Of a stretch of 64,000 nucleotides of DNA, positions 15,199 through 23,356 are shown piece after piece. The stretch is from Flavobacterium cupriresistens. GTDB taxonomy: Bacteria; Bacteroidota; Bacteroidia; Flavobacteriales; Flavobacteriaceae. The notes under the pieces were generated by a model, which was not told the origin of the DNA, made no database searches, and saw nothing but the letters and a program-made list of their open reading frames with translations. Positions within the stretch are counted from its first letter, which is position 1, and every line of letters starts with the position of its first letter. Made by a program: the position numbers and the translations under genes. The DNA is taken from NCBI RefSeq assembly GCF_020911925.1, contig NZ_CP087134.1:1674001-1738000 (forward strand), written 5' to 3'.

Positions 15199-16251
15199 AT
15201 GAATTTTCATAACATATTGATAAATTGGTATTTACAGAACAAACGTGATCTGCCATGGCGAAAAACGACCAATCCATACCTAATTTGGCTCTCAGAAATT
15301 ATGTTGCAACAGACCAGAGTTGCGCAAGGAATGCCCTATTTTTTTTCTTTTACAAAGGAATTTCCTACTGTTTTTGATTTAGCAAATGCCGATGAAGAGC
15401 AGGTTTTGAAACTTTGGCAGGGGTTAGGGTACTATTCTCGTGCCCGAAATCTGCATAAAACGGCTCAGTACGTCGCCAATGAGTTGAATGGTGTTTTTCC
15501 TCCTTCCTATAAAGACTTACTAAAATTAAAAGGAGTTGGAGAATATACAGCCGCTGCAATAGCTTCTTTTTCTTATAATGAAGTAGTGCCTGTTGTAGAT
15601 GGAAATGTATTTCGGGTACTTTCTCGTTACTTTGATGTTGAATCCGATATTGCATTGCTTGCGACTAAGAAAGAATTTACTGCACTGGCACATGAATTAA
15701 TGCCGAAAGACAATCCGGCTATCTTTAATCAGGCGATTATGGAATTTGGAGCTTTGCAGTGTGTTCCTAAAAGTCCCAACTGCCCTGTTTGTGTCTTTAC
15801 TGATAGTTGTGCGGCGCTGCAAAAAAAGAAAGTCGATGTTCTGCCTGTTAAATCCAAAAAGATAAAAGTGACGAATCGGTTTTTTAATTACTTGATTCTG
15901 GAGGATGATCTAGGGAATACTTTAATTCAAAAAAGGACTTTAAAAGGAATCTGGCACAATCTCTATGAATTTCCGCTTTTAGAAACGCAGGAGATTGTTG
16001 GTTTTGATTTTGTCTCAAAAGCAGCTGCGAATGATATTTTTCCTGCCTATACTATTATAGGTATAGAGGAGTGTAGTGATGCGACCGTTATTCATAAACT
16101 TTCGCACCAGCATTTACATATTCAGTTCTGGAAAATTAAAATAAAAGACAGAATTGAAAACGGTATAGAAGCTAACAATTTGAAAACGTTTCCTTTCCCA
16201 ATTGCCATTTATAATTTTATTTTAAAAAAGAATGATGTAATTGTTATTTAG
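15199..16251 (+). CDS. mutY: A/G-specific adenine glycosylase
   Basis: 350 residues, the usual MutY length. Catalytic Glu33 lies in WLSEIMLQQTRV, the helix-hairpin-helix in LKGVGEYTAAAIASF, catalytic Asp134 in VPVVDGNVFR, and the iron-sulphur Cys cluster is complete (Cys188-x6-Cys195-x2-Cys198-x5-Cys204). A C-terminal NUDIX-like domain (from ~225) reads 8-oxoguanine. It removes adenine mispaired with 8-oxoG in base excision repair. Divergent from the HU-like gene, with 139 bp between them. Confidence 0.97.
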   Translation: MNFHNILINWYLQNKRDLPWRKTTNPYLIWLSEIMLQQTRVAQGMPYFFSFTKEFPTVFDLANADEEQVLKLWQGLGYYSRARNLHKTAQYVANELNGVFPPSYKDLLKLKGVGEYTAAAIASFSYNEVVPVVDGNVFRVLSRYFDVESDIALLATKKEFTALAHELMPKDNPAIFNQAIMEFGALQCVPKSPNCPVCVFTDSCAALQKKKVDVLPVKSKKIKVTNRFFNYLILEDDLGNTLIQKRTLKGIWHNLYEFPLLETQEIVGFDFVSKAAANDIFPAYTIIGIEECSDATVIHKLSHQHLHIQFWKIKIKDRIENGIEANNLKTFPFPIAIYNFILKKNDVIVI

Positions 16252-16470
16252 GGTATTGAAAAAGTTCTGTTTTTAAAAATTGATTAAAATAAAGATTTCG
16301 ATTTTATTTCTTGTTTGTACTGAAATTTAAATTATTCAAGACTATTGAGCACTATGGCTGGTGAGTAGAGTTGTTATGATTTTTGTTTCTATCTGGTTGT
16401 TTTTATTTCTGAATTACAAAAGTCATTTTTTGTTTCTGTGAAAAAAATGTAGGATAAAACTTTTATTCTA

Positions 16471-16478
16471 TATATTTG
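16471..16478 (+). promoter_or_regulatory. Putative promoter -7 of the small secreted protein gene
   Basis: TATATTTG, a perfect TAnnTTTG, 35 bp before the ATG at 16514. No -33 TTG at standard spacing was recognised. Confidence 0.55.
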
Positions 16479-16513
16479 CCAGCATAAATCAAAATAAACC
16501 AAAATTTTACAGA

Positions 16514-16774
16514 ATGAAAAAAAATCTTTTATTACCCGCTTTTTTATTTGTTTCTATGTTTGTTAACGCAAGTGTTGTGAAACATAACAATGTTAATGCT
16601 GAAAAGAATAGTGTTGTTAAAATTGAAACTGTAGGGGCGAATTTAGAAACAGAGGAATTAGAGAGTCCTTTTTGTTTTACAAGAACAAGTAAATGGTACG
16701 TGGAAAGTTATATGGGGATGGATGGTGAAGTATACGACGTATATGAAGTTGAAACCACTACTACTTGTTATTAA
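16514..16774 (+). CDS. Small secreted protein of unknown function
   Basis: 86 residues; no family recognised. A Sec signal peptide is clear (MKKNLLLPAFLFVSMFVNA, cleavage near 19-20). The mature part is acidic, Val/Glu/Thr rich, and has exactly two Cys (54 and 85), which could form one disulphide. It is followed by a strong hairpin and then the GLPGLI gene and a barrel protein, all on the plus strand and all AT-rich. It may be a cargo, partner or signal for that pair, but this is only inference from position. No glycine-glycine leader or maturation enzyme is nearby, so a modified-peptide (RiPP) or bacteriocin reading is unsupported. Confidence 0.7.
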   Translation: MKKNLLLPAFLFVSMFVNASVVKHNNVNAEKNSVVKIETVGANLETEELESPFCFTRTSKWYVESYMGMDGEVYDVYEVETTTTCY

Positions 16775-16798
16775 AAACAAATAAACTTTATTGAGCTG

Positions 16799-16835
16799 GC
16801 AGTTAATTATGGAGGCATAATTAACTGCATAGTTT
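16799..16835 (+). terminator. Hairpin after the small secreted protein gene
   Basis: A perfect 13-bp stem, GCAGTTAATTATG (16799-16811) and CATAATTAACTGC (16816-16828), with loop GAGG, followed by ATAGTTTTT. Probably a terminator or attenuator separating the small-protein message from the GLPGLI gene. Confidence 0.75.
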
Positions 16836-16903
16836 TTGAGGTAGATTAAATATTTTGAATTACTGTCTCTATGTTTGCTGAAACTTAAAAAAATAAATAA
16901 ATT

Positions 16904-17686
16904 ATGAAACTCACTTTTATACTATCAATACTCTTTTTTTATTCTATTGGATATTCTCAATCTGTTGTAGTTAACTTTACTGAAAAAAGAATTGTTAGTA
17001 AAGAAAAACTGGAAGCAATTCCTGAATTCGCTAGAAAGAATGCGCTGGCAACTTATGACTATACTTTGGAATATAGTAATGGTGTTTCTTTTTATAAGAA
17101 TAATTCAGAAGTAAAAAATGTTGATAGTGTAGAGAAATCAGATTCGAAAAGCACAAAAGAAGAAGTATCCTCGAATAAACAAGAGATTCTTCATAAAGTT
17201 ACAAACAAGTTTGTTGAAAAATGGTATTATGCTGATTTTAATAAAGACGAGTTGCTGTTTAGTGTTTATAATGGAAAGGATTTTTATGGGAAAGATCATT
17301 TATTGCAATGGAATTGGCAAATTTCAAATGAAACTAAAGAAATAAACGGTTTCCAATGTAGAAAAGCAACTTCAGAAGCTTTCGGGTATTATTTTACGGC
17401 GTGGTTTACGGAAGATATTGCTATAAGTGCCGGTCCGGATAAATTTAATGGACTTCCGGGGCTCATTTTATATATTGGTACAAAACATTATGAATATGTG
17501 GCTACGAGTGTAAAAGTAAATAAAGAACCAATTGTAATTGTAAAACCGGAAATGTCGGGCAATACAGTTACTATGACTGAATTAGAAAGATATGTAAAAG
17601 AAGGTGTGAGTAAGTTGAAATCGGGTACTACTAATGAAGTTAAAGGAAATACTGCAATAACGAGAACAACAACAGTTATTCGTTAG
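16904..17686 (+). CDS. GLPGLI family protein
   Basis: 260 residues with a Sec signal peptide (FILSILFFYSIGYSQ). The signature FNGLPGLILYIG is at ~181-192, preceded by AWFTEDIAISAGPDKF, the typical block. Such proteins are exported and are commonly encoded next to TonB-dependent-receptor-like barrels in Bacteroidetes; their biochemical function is not established. Here a barrel gene starts 17 bp downstream, so the two are probably one operon. The insertion DSVEKSDSKSTKEEVSSNKQ (~77-96) is a polar linker within the N-terminal half. Confidence 0.9.
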   Translation: MKLTFILSILFFYSIGYSQSVVVNFTEKRIVSKEKLEAIPEFARKNALATYDYTLEYSNGVSFYKNNSEVKNVDSVEKSDSKSTKEEVSSNKQEILHKVTNKFVEKWYYADFNKDELLFSVYNGKDFYGKDHLLQWNWQISNETKEINGFQCRKATSEAFGYYFTAWFTEDIAISAGPDKFNGLPGLILYIGTKHYEYVATSVKVNKEPIVIVKPEMSGNTVTMTELERYVKEGVSKLKSGTTNEVKGNTAITRTTTVIR

Positions 17687-17703
17687 ACAATATAAAAACA
17701 TCC

Positions 17704-20361
17704 ATGCGATTTAAATTATTGATTATTTTAACTTTTGCATTTTTTCAGACAAAAGGACAAACGGTTATAAAAGGAACAATTAAAGATTCGCTGCAAAAAC
17801 CTGTAAAGCTTGTTAATGTGAGACTGTACAGTAAGTCGGATAATTCTCTAGTTGATTTCAAACAATCCGATAGTCTTGGGAAATTCGAGTTAGTTTCCAA
17901 AACTAATATCGAAAACTTTGTACTTAAAGCAAGTTTTATAGGGTATAGACCGTTTTTGCTTGAATTTACAAACCCGGAAAAAAAAATATTGCTGGAAAAA
18001 AACATCCTCTTAAAAGAAGATGTTTTTAAAATGAAAGAAGTTATTATTAAAGCTGATTTTAGAGATATTATTGATAGAAATGACACAGTTACATTTAATC
18101 TTAAAAAATTATTAAATGGTTCAGAGCAAAAACTAAAAGATGTTCTGAAAAAACTTCCTGGAATTAGTATTGATAATGATGGTAAAATAAAATATAAAGG
18201 AAAAAAAATTGATGATTTGCTGATTGAAGGAGATGAATTTTTTGGGACTCAGCACCAATTAGCAACAGAAAATATAAAATCTGAAATAATTGAAAAAATA
18301 GAGGTTTTAAAAAACTTTAAAAACTTATCTTCAATATCTGGTTTTGATAATTCGGGAAGAACAGCATTGAATATTTCTGTTAAAGAGGAATTTAAAAACG
18401 CAATTAAGGGTAGTATTGATGCTGAATATGGAATAAAAAACCGTTTTCGTCAACATAACAACATTTACAATTTTGCAAGTAAAGTTAAATTAAATCTTAT
18501 CACTGATATTAACAATACCAATAATCCTTCTTTTACGGTAAATGATTATATAGAATTAAAAAAAGGAGTAAAAATCGATATTGAAAACGAGAATGAATCA
18601 AATACGTTTTCGGTTGATGAGAATATTCCGTCATTTTTGTTTTCGGCAGATGATGTACATAAAAAAAATATTCGTTTCTATTCTGTAAATTTCAGTAATA
18701 AGCTTTCGAAGACAAGTAAAATTCATGGATTATCTATCTTAAATCAAGTTGATCAAAATGAATTTTTAGAATCAAAACAGACTTTTTTTTCGGAAAAAAA
18801 TGATTTCATAGTAAATAAAAAGTCAATTATAGATGGGCTTTTGCTGTTTAATTCTAATCGCATAGAATATGAGTCAAAACCAAATGATAGGAATTATTAC
18901 AATTATGTTGTCTCTTTAAATTTTAACAAAGAAAAACAAGATAACTTGATTGATAACAGTTCAGATAATGAAAGAACAATTTTTAAGGAAAATAAAAATA
19001 ACTTCAGTAGTAATGTTGGTCAATTATTTACTCATAAATTGAAAATAAATGATATAAATCTTTTTCAGTACGACGTATTTACAGATTTTACAAGTTATAA
19101 GAAAGATTTGCTCTTGAATTCAAATGCACCATTTCTTGGTTTGAATTTTAATAATACTTTTAATGTTCTTAGGGAGACTAAAGGAAGTTTGAATTCTGTA
19201 GGGATTAATTTCGATTTTTTAACTAAGAAAGATTTTGGGACATTTAAATTTTATGGAGGTTCAATCTCTAATTTTGAGACATTGGATTTTTTTCTGGATG
19301 AATTAAATCCCGGTTTCAATTCTAACCAGAGTCTTATAACTTCAAAGAATTATTTGGGGTTGAATTTTAGTAAAAAAAAGAAGGGTAATTTAGGTTACTC
19401 TCTCGGATTTAGACTCTCGGAAGCAACAATTCAATTTAATTCTGAGAGTGAAAATGTATTTGTTTTTCTTCCTTTTGCAGCTTTTAACTACGAATTCAGG
19501 CCAAACACAAGTGTTAATATTGCTTACAAAAGGGATTTTTCAAACGTAACGATAGATAAATTAATTTCGGGGTTTTATTTGGAGGATTACAGGACCGTTT
19601 TAAAGAATGGAAATATTTTGTACGATGCTATTTTGCCAAAAAATATTTTCAGTTTAAACAGTTCGTATTCTAATGTTGATGGCAATATAATTTCTTTTTT
19701 TGGCGCAATGTATTCAAGTAAAACAAAAGAAGTAGGTTTTAATACGATTAATTCAAATAATTTATCAGTTAAGCAGTATGAATATATAGAGCTGGACAAT
19801 TCTTTCTATTCGTTTTTTACGATTGAAAAAAAGATGAAAAAAATCCCTTGGGCTATAAAATTAGCAACTATGCAATCTCGTTCTGAACAGGAATCTTTCA
19901 TAAATAGTGTAAGTACGACTTTTAATTCTGTTCAGAGTAAAACAGAGTTAAATATATTGTCTTACTTTAAATCGAGCGTTTTTAATGTTAATTTTGGAGC
20001 AGAATATAGTATTAATAGATCTAAAAATAATTCAAACAAAGAAGAGAATAGTTTGAAAAAAAGTTCCTTTTTTGCGAGATTTAATGGTTTAGTCTTAAAT
20101 GAAAGAATAAATTGGGAAATTGAAAATAAGTTTATTCATTTTAATTCTAATACTTCAGAACAAAAAAATATTTTTGAAATAAATCCTAGTATTAATTATA
20201 AAATTAAAAAATGGAGCATTATATTGAGAGGTGTAAATCTTTTAAATATAAAAGAAAACAATGTAAGGTTAAGAGTCGAAAATAGGGACTCTTATTTTGA
20301 AGAAACGAAATACAGCTCATTATCAGGTTTTGTGAATATAGGGATTGGGTATTCTTTTTAA
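17704..20361 (+). CDS. Outer-membrane barrel protein, TonB-dependent-receptor-like
   Basis: 885 residues. Signal peptide (LLIILTFAFFQTKGQ), then a CarboxypepD_reg-like/CNA-B domain (~20-100, VIKGTIKDSLQKPVKLVNV ... SFIGYRPFLLEF), a plug-like segment (~110-215, KDVLKKLPGISIDNDGKIKY), and a long strand-rich barrel to a terminal aromatic (IGIGYSF). It lacks the classical long TonB-box plug of SusC but belongs with barrels accompanying GLPGLI proteins. The role is presumably outer-membrane uptake or export of something handled by the GLPGLI partner; the substrate is unknown. The gene is notably AT- and Lys/Asn-rich compared with the neighbouring ssb. Confidence 0.85.
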   Translation: MRFKLLIILTFAFFQTKGQTVIKGTIKDSLQKPVKLVNVRLYSKSDNSLVDFKQSDSLGKFELVSKTNIENFVLKASFIGYRPFLLEFTNPEKKILLEKNILLKEDVFKMKEVIIKADFRDIIDRNDTVTFNLKKLLNGSEQKLKDVLKKLPGISIDNDGKIKYKGKKIDDLLIEGDEFFGTQHQLATENIKSEIIEKIEVLKNFKNLSSISGFDNSGRTALNISVKEEFKNAIKGSIDAEYGIKNRFRQHNNIYNFASKVKLNLITDINNTNNPSFTVNDYIELKKGVKIDIENENESNTFSVDENIPSFLFSADDVHKKNIRFYSVNFSNKLSKTSKIHGLSILNQVDQNEFLESKQTFFSEKNDFIVNKKSIIDGLLLFNSNRIEYESKPNDRNYYNYVVSLNFNKEKQDNLIDNSSDNERTIFKENKNNFSSNVGQLFTHKLKINDINLFQYDVFTDFTSYKKDLLLNSNAPFLGLNFNNTFNVLRETKGSLNSVGINFDFLTKKDFGTFKFYGGSISNFETLDFFLDELNPGFNSNQSLITSKNYLGLNFSKKKKGNLGYSLGFRLSEATIQFNSESENVFVFLPFAAFNYEFRPNTSVNIAYKRDFSNVTIDKLISGFYLEDYRTVLKNGNILYDAILPKNIFSLNSSYSNVDGNIISFFGAMYSSKTKEVGFNTINSNNLSVKQYEYIELDNSFYSFFTIEKKMKKIPWAIKLATMQSRSEQESFINSVSTTFNSVQSKTELNILSYFKSSVFNVNFGAEYSINRSKNNSNKEENSLKKSSFFARFNGLVLNERINWEIENKFIHFNSNTSEQKNIFEINPSINYKIKKWSIILRGVNLLNIKENNVRLRVENRDSYFEETKYSSLSGFVNIGIGYSF

Positions 20362-20382
20362 CTTTGATGAATTGAATGCTAA

Positions 20383-20414
20383 ATCTAGTATTTTCTTTAT
20401 TAAATTAGATTTAA
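20383..20414. terminator. Possible weak terminator after the barrel gene
   Basis: TAAATCTA ... TTAGATTTA form an 8-bp stem with a long T-rich loop. Weak evidence only. Confidence 0.3.
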
Positions 20415-20431
20415 CTTTTGCTAAAATAATG

Positions 20432-20439
20432 TATCTTTG
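20432..20439 (+). promoter_or_regulatory. Putative -7 element of the ssb-gldE-gldD operon
   Basis: TATCTTTG matches TAnnTTTG, 22 bp before the ssb ATG at 20462. Confidence 0.6.
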
Positions 20440-20461
20440 GGATAAATACCACAATTAAACC

Positions 20462-20902
20462 ATGAACGGAACATTAAATAAAGTGATGCTCATTGGCCAT
20501 TTGGGCGATGATGTAAAGATGCATTATTTTGATGGAGGAAACTGCATCGGACGTTTTCAGTTGGCAACAAACGAAGTTTACATTAATAAAACTACGAACG
20601 AAAAAATAACTTCGACAGAATGGCACAATCTGGTTGTGCGCAATAAGGCAGCTGAGATTTGCGAAAAATACCTTTCTAAGGGAGATAAAATATATATCGA
20701 AGGACGCATCAAGTCACGCCAGTGGCAAGCGGAAGACGGTACAACAAAGTATACGACCGAAATTCAGGTGACGGAGTTTACTTTCCTGACAACCAAAAAA
20801 GAAACTACAGGACATAAACCGAATTCCGAGTCAGAATCCGCAAAAAATGCTAACTTTGACGCGACTAACGAAGGCTTGCCTGTAAATGACCTGCCTTTTT
20901 GA
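20462..20902 (+). CDS. ssb: Single-stranded DNA-binding protein
   Basis: 146 residues. An N-terminal OB-fold (MNGTLNKVMLIGHLGDDV ... STEWHNLVVRNKAAEICEKY ... GDKIYIEGRIKSRQWQ) is followed by a short flexible linker and the acidic tail NDLPF, which recruits partner proteins. It coats ssDNA during replication and repair. It is upstream of gldE by 23 bp and gldD, the arrangement I know from Flavobacterium, and probably shares their promoter. Confidence 0.96.
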   Translation: MNGTLNKVMLIGHLGDDVKMHYFDGGNCIGRFQLATNEVYINKTTNEKITSTEWHNLVVRNKAAEICEKYLSKGDKIYIEGRIKSRQWQAEDGTTKYTTEIQVTEFTFLTTKKETTGHKPNSESESAKNANFDATNEGLPVNDLPF

Positions 20903-20925
20903 TTGTTTAACTAATTTTTTTCAGT

Positions 20926-22221
20926 TTGGACCCGGAGCCCAGTTTACTTTTTAATGCAAATTTAGACGTCAATTTAATAATTGGATTTGTCGGAATATTT
21001 ATTTTGCTGTTTTTGTCGGCAATTGTTTCAGGTGCAGAAGTCGCACTTTTTTCATTGTCGCAAAAGGATATTGACGAGGCATTACAGGAAAATTCACCAA
21101 AAGGAAAAATTATTTCCACTCTTTTAGACCGCCCCAAAAAGCTTTTAGCAACATTACTGGTAGCTAATAACTTTTTAAATATTGGAGTTGTAATTCTGTT
21201 CTCCTTTGTAGGGAAGAACATTTTTGCCGATGTAGATTCACCGGTTTTAAAATTTATTCTGGAGGTTATTCTGGTTACTTTCTTTATTTTATTGTTTGGT
21301 GAAGTTTTGCCAAAAGTGTATGCCAGTCGTAACAATATAAAACTTGCGAAATGGGTGGCTTATCCCGTAGTCGTTTTAGATAAATTACTTTCCCCAATAA
21401 GTTTGCCTATGCGCAGTGTTACCCTATATTTGCAAAATAAACTAGGGAAGCAGAAAAACAATTTCTCCGTAAATCAATTGTCACAAGCTTTAGAACTTAC
21501 AGATTCTGAAGGGACATCAAGTGAGGAGCAAAAAATATTAGAAGGAATTGTCTCTTTTGGTAACACGGATACCAAGCAGGTAATGAGTCCGAGAATTGAT
21601 ATTTTTGCTTTAGAAATTTCAGAATCATTTGAAGCTATTTATTCGAGAATAGTCGAAAAAGGATTTTCGAGAATTCCGGTTTACAGAGATAATATTGATC
21701 AGATCGAAGGTGTTTTGTTTGTTAAGGATTTATTACCTCACCTTGATAAAAAAGAATTTGATTGGGTGTCTTTAATTAGAGAACCCTTTTTTGTTCCTGA
21801 AAATAAAAAGCTGGACAACTTGCTAAAAGATTTCCAAAGCCTTAAAAGCCATTTGGCAATTGTGGTTGATGAATATGGAGGAACCTCCGGTTTGGTTTCT
21901 TTAGAAGATGTTATCGAAGAAATTGTGGGTGATATTAGTGATGAATTCGATGACGAGAATTTGAATTTTTCGCAAATTGACGAAAAGAATTTTCTCTTTG
22001 AAGGAAAGATCAATATGAAAGATTTTTACAGAATTGTAGAAGTAAACGAGGATGCTTTTGAATCTCGTAAAGGAGAAGCAGAAACGCTGGCCGGTTTTAT
22101 TTTGGAAATTCTGGGTAATTTCCCTAAAAAGGATCAGAAAATTGCGTTTGAAAACTGTGTCTTCACTATCGAAACAGTAGATAAAAAACGTGTAAAACAA
22201 ATAAAAGTAACATTAGATTAA
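20926..22221 (+). CDS. gldE: Gliding motility-associated protein GldE (CNNM/CBS family)
   Basis: 431 residues, starting at TTG 20926 (MDPEPSLLFN); the first in-frame ATG is well inside. An N-terminal CNNM/DUF21 membrane domain (~20-180) has about four membrane segments (IIGFVGIFILLFLSAIVSGAE, VILVTFFILLFGEVLPKVYA), followed by two CBS domains (~200-330) and a C-terminal CorC/HlyC transporter-associated domain. Relatives are magnesium/cobalt efflux proteins. In F. johnsoniae GldE supports gliding motility together with GldD, whose gene follows after one base here. The biochemical role in motility is unclear. Confidence 0.93.
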   Translation: MDPEPSLLFNANLDVNLIIGFVGIFILLFLSAIVSGAEVALFSLSQKDIDEALQENSPKGKIISTLLDRPKKLLATLLVANNFLNIGVVILFSFVGKNIFADVDSPVLKFILEVILVTFFILLFGEVLPKVYASRNNIKLAKWVAYPVVVLDKLLSPISLPMRSVTLYLQNKLGKQKNNFSVNQLSQALELTDSEGTSSEEQKILEGIVSFGNTDTKQVMSPRIDIFALEISESFEAIYSRIVEKGFSRIPVYRDNIDQIEGVLFVKDLLPHLDKKEFDWVSLIREPFFVPENKKLDNLLKDFQSLKSHLAIVVDEYGGTSGLVSLEDVIEEIVGDISDEFDDENLNFSQIDEKNFLFEGKINMKDFYRIVEVNEDAFESRKGEAETLAGFILEILGNFPKKDQKIAFENCVFTIETVDKKRVKQIKVTLD

Positions 22222-22222
22222 A

Positions 22223-22783
22223 ATGCTTAAAAAGATATTTTCAACAACTATAATTTTACTGGTTTTTACAATGGTAAGTTGTAAAAATGAAACATTGCCT
22301 AAGCCGTCAAGTTATTTACGTTTAGATTACCCGGAAGCGAAATATGTAAAATTTGAAAATAATTGCCCGTTTACTTTTGAAATGAACGAAGGTGCAATTA
22401 TTAAAGGAGAGAAAAATTGTGGGTTTGCCATTACGTATCCTAAGATGAAAGCGACAATCTATCTGACGTATAAACCGGTAAATAACAATATTGATAAATT
22501 GCTAAAAGATGCGCAAAAGCTTACTTATGAGCACGTAATTAAGGCTGATGATATTTTAGAACAACCTTATTTGAATCCCGAAAAAAAGGTGTACGGTATG
22601 TTTTATCAGGTGGATGGAAATGCGGCCACAAACTCACAGTTTTATGTGACAGACAGCACGAAGCATTTTATTACAGGATCAGTTTATTTTTACGCAAAAC
22701 CTAATTTTGATTCTATAATGCCGGCAGCCAGTTACATTAAAAATGACATGCGCGAATTGATGGAAACATTGAAGTGGAAATAA
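22223..22783 (+). CDS. gldD: Gliding motility lipoprotein GldD
   Basis: 186 residues with a lipoprotein signal (ILLVFTMVSCKNE, Cys ~20). The body contains PSSYLRLDYPEAKY and an FNNCPFTF-like FENNCPFTFEM segment, as in GldD of F. johnsoniae, where it is required for gliding and T9SS-dependent functions. It starts one base after the gldE stop, so the genes are translationally linked. Downstream are an AGATTTT repeat run and a bidirectional terminator. Confidence 0.95.
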   Translation: MLKKIFSTTIILLVFTMVSCKNETLPKPSSYLRLDYPEAKYVKFENNCPFTFEMNEGAIIKGEKNCGFAITYPKMKATIYLTYKPVNNNIDKLLKDAQKLTYEHVIKADDILEQPYLNPEKKVYGMFYQVDGNAATNSQFYVTDSTKHFITGSVYFYAKPNFDSIMPAASYIKNDMRELMETLKWK

Positions 22784-22825
22784 AGATTTTAGATTTTAGA
22801 TTTTAGATTTTAGATTTTAGATTTT
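22784..22825. repeat. Six perfect tandem copies of AGATTTT
   Basis: Heptanucleotide microsatellite immediately after the gldD stop codon (six uninterrupted 7-bp units), upstream of the terminator. It lies outside coding sequence, so any length variation would alter only the 3' untranslated region. Confidence 0.95.
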
Positions 22826-22830
22826 ATAAA

Positions 22831-22856
22831 AAAAGCATCCTTTGGATGCTTTTTTT
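22831..22856. terminator. Bidirectional terminator, gldD / metal-binding lipoprotein
   Basis: AAAAGCATCC, loop TTT, GGATGCTTTT, with a T-run on one side and an A-run on the other; it serves the convergent genes ending at 22783 and 22874. Confidence 0.9.
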
Positions 22857-22873
22857 ATTTGAAATCTTTGTGA

Positions 22874-23251
22874 TTATGATTTTATGTTTGAAACCTTGTA
22901 GGTTTTTCCGTCTCCGGTTGCTTGAACTACTTTAGTTAGGTTTTCCGGGTTTTGGATTGTTTTATCAAACGTTACTGTGGCTGTTTTCTTGTCGAAATCT
23001 ACAGCTGCTTTCTCAACGCCTTCCAGGTTCGACAATTCTTCTTCGATGGTTTTTGCACAACCTACAGCGCAAGTCATTCCGTCGATAGTGAAACTTGCTG
23101 TTTGTACATTCTCAGCGGCAATGGCAACTTGTTTTTTAGGTGCCTTTGCTTCAGTTGTAGCTGTCGTTAAGGCTTCAGTTTCTGTTTTTTTGCATCCAAC
23201 GAATATTAAACCTGTTAGTGCTAAAGTGGCTATGATTTGCGTAAATTTCAT
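22874..23251 (-). CDS. Heavy-metal-associated (HMA) domain lipoprotein
   Basis: 125 residues. Lipoprotein signal (ATLALTGLIFVGCKK), an Ala/Thr/Glu/Lys linker, then an HMA fold at ~50-120 (SFTIDGMTCAVGC ... TVTFDKTIQN). The metal loop is MTCAVGC, a Cys-x3-Cys spacing instead of the usual MxCxxC. HMA proteins bind copper or other soft metals; this one would sit in the periplasm or on the inner leaflet of the outer membrane. No copper ATPase is nearby, so its partner is unknown. Confidence 0.85.
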   Translation of the reverse strand: MKFTQIIATLALTGLIFVGCKKTETEALTTATTEAKAPKKQVAIAAENVQTASFTIDGMTCAVGCAKTIEEELSNLEGVEKAAVDFDKKTATVTFDKTIQNPENLTKVVQATGDGKTYKVSNIKS

Positions 23252-23356
23252 CCTATATATGTTTTTAAGTTTATTATTGATATTCTTTGCAAAATTAATA
23301 AAAAAGCGAAGGTCAATTCATAAAAATAGTACAAATTTGTAATAAAAACAAGATTT

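Noticed and set aside
16514..16774. Bacteriocin or RiPP precursor
   Set aside because: It has an ordinary Sec signal, no double-glycine leader, and no modification or ABC-export genes beside it.
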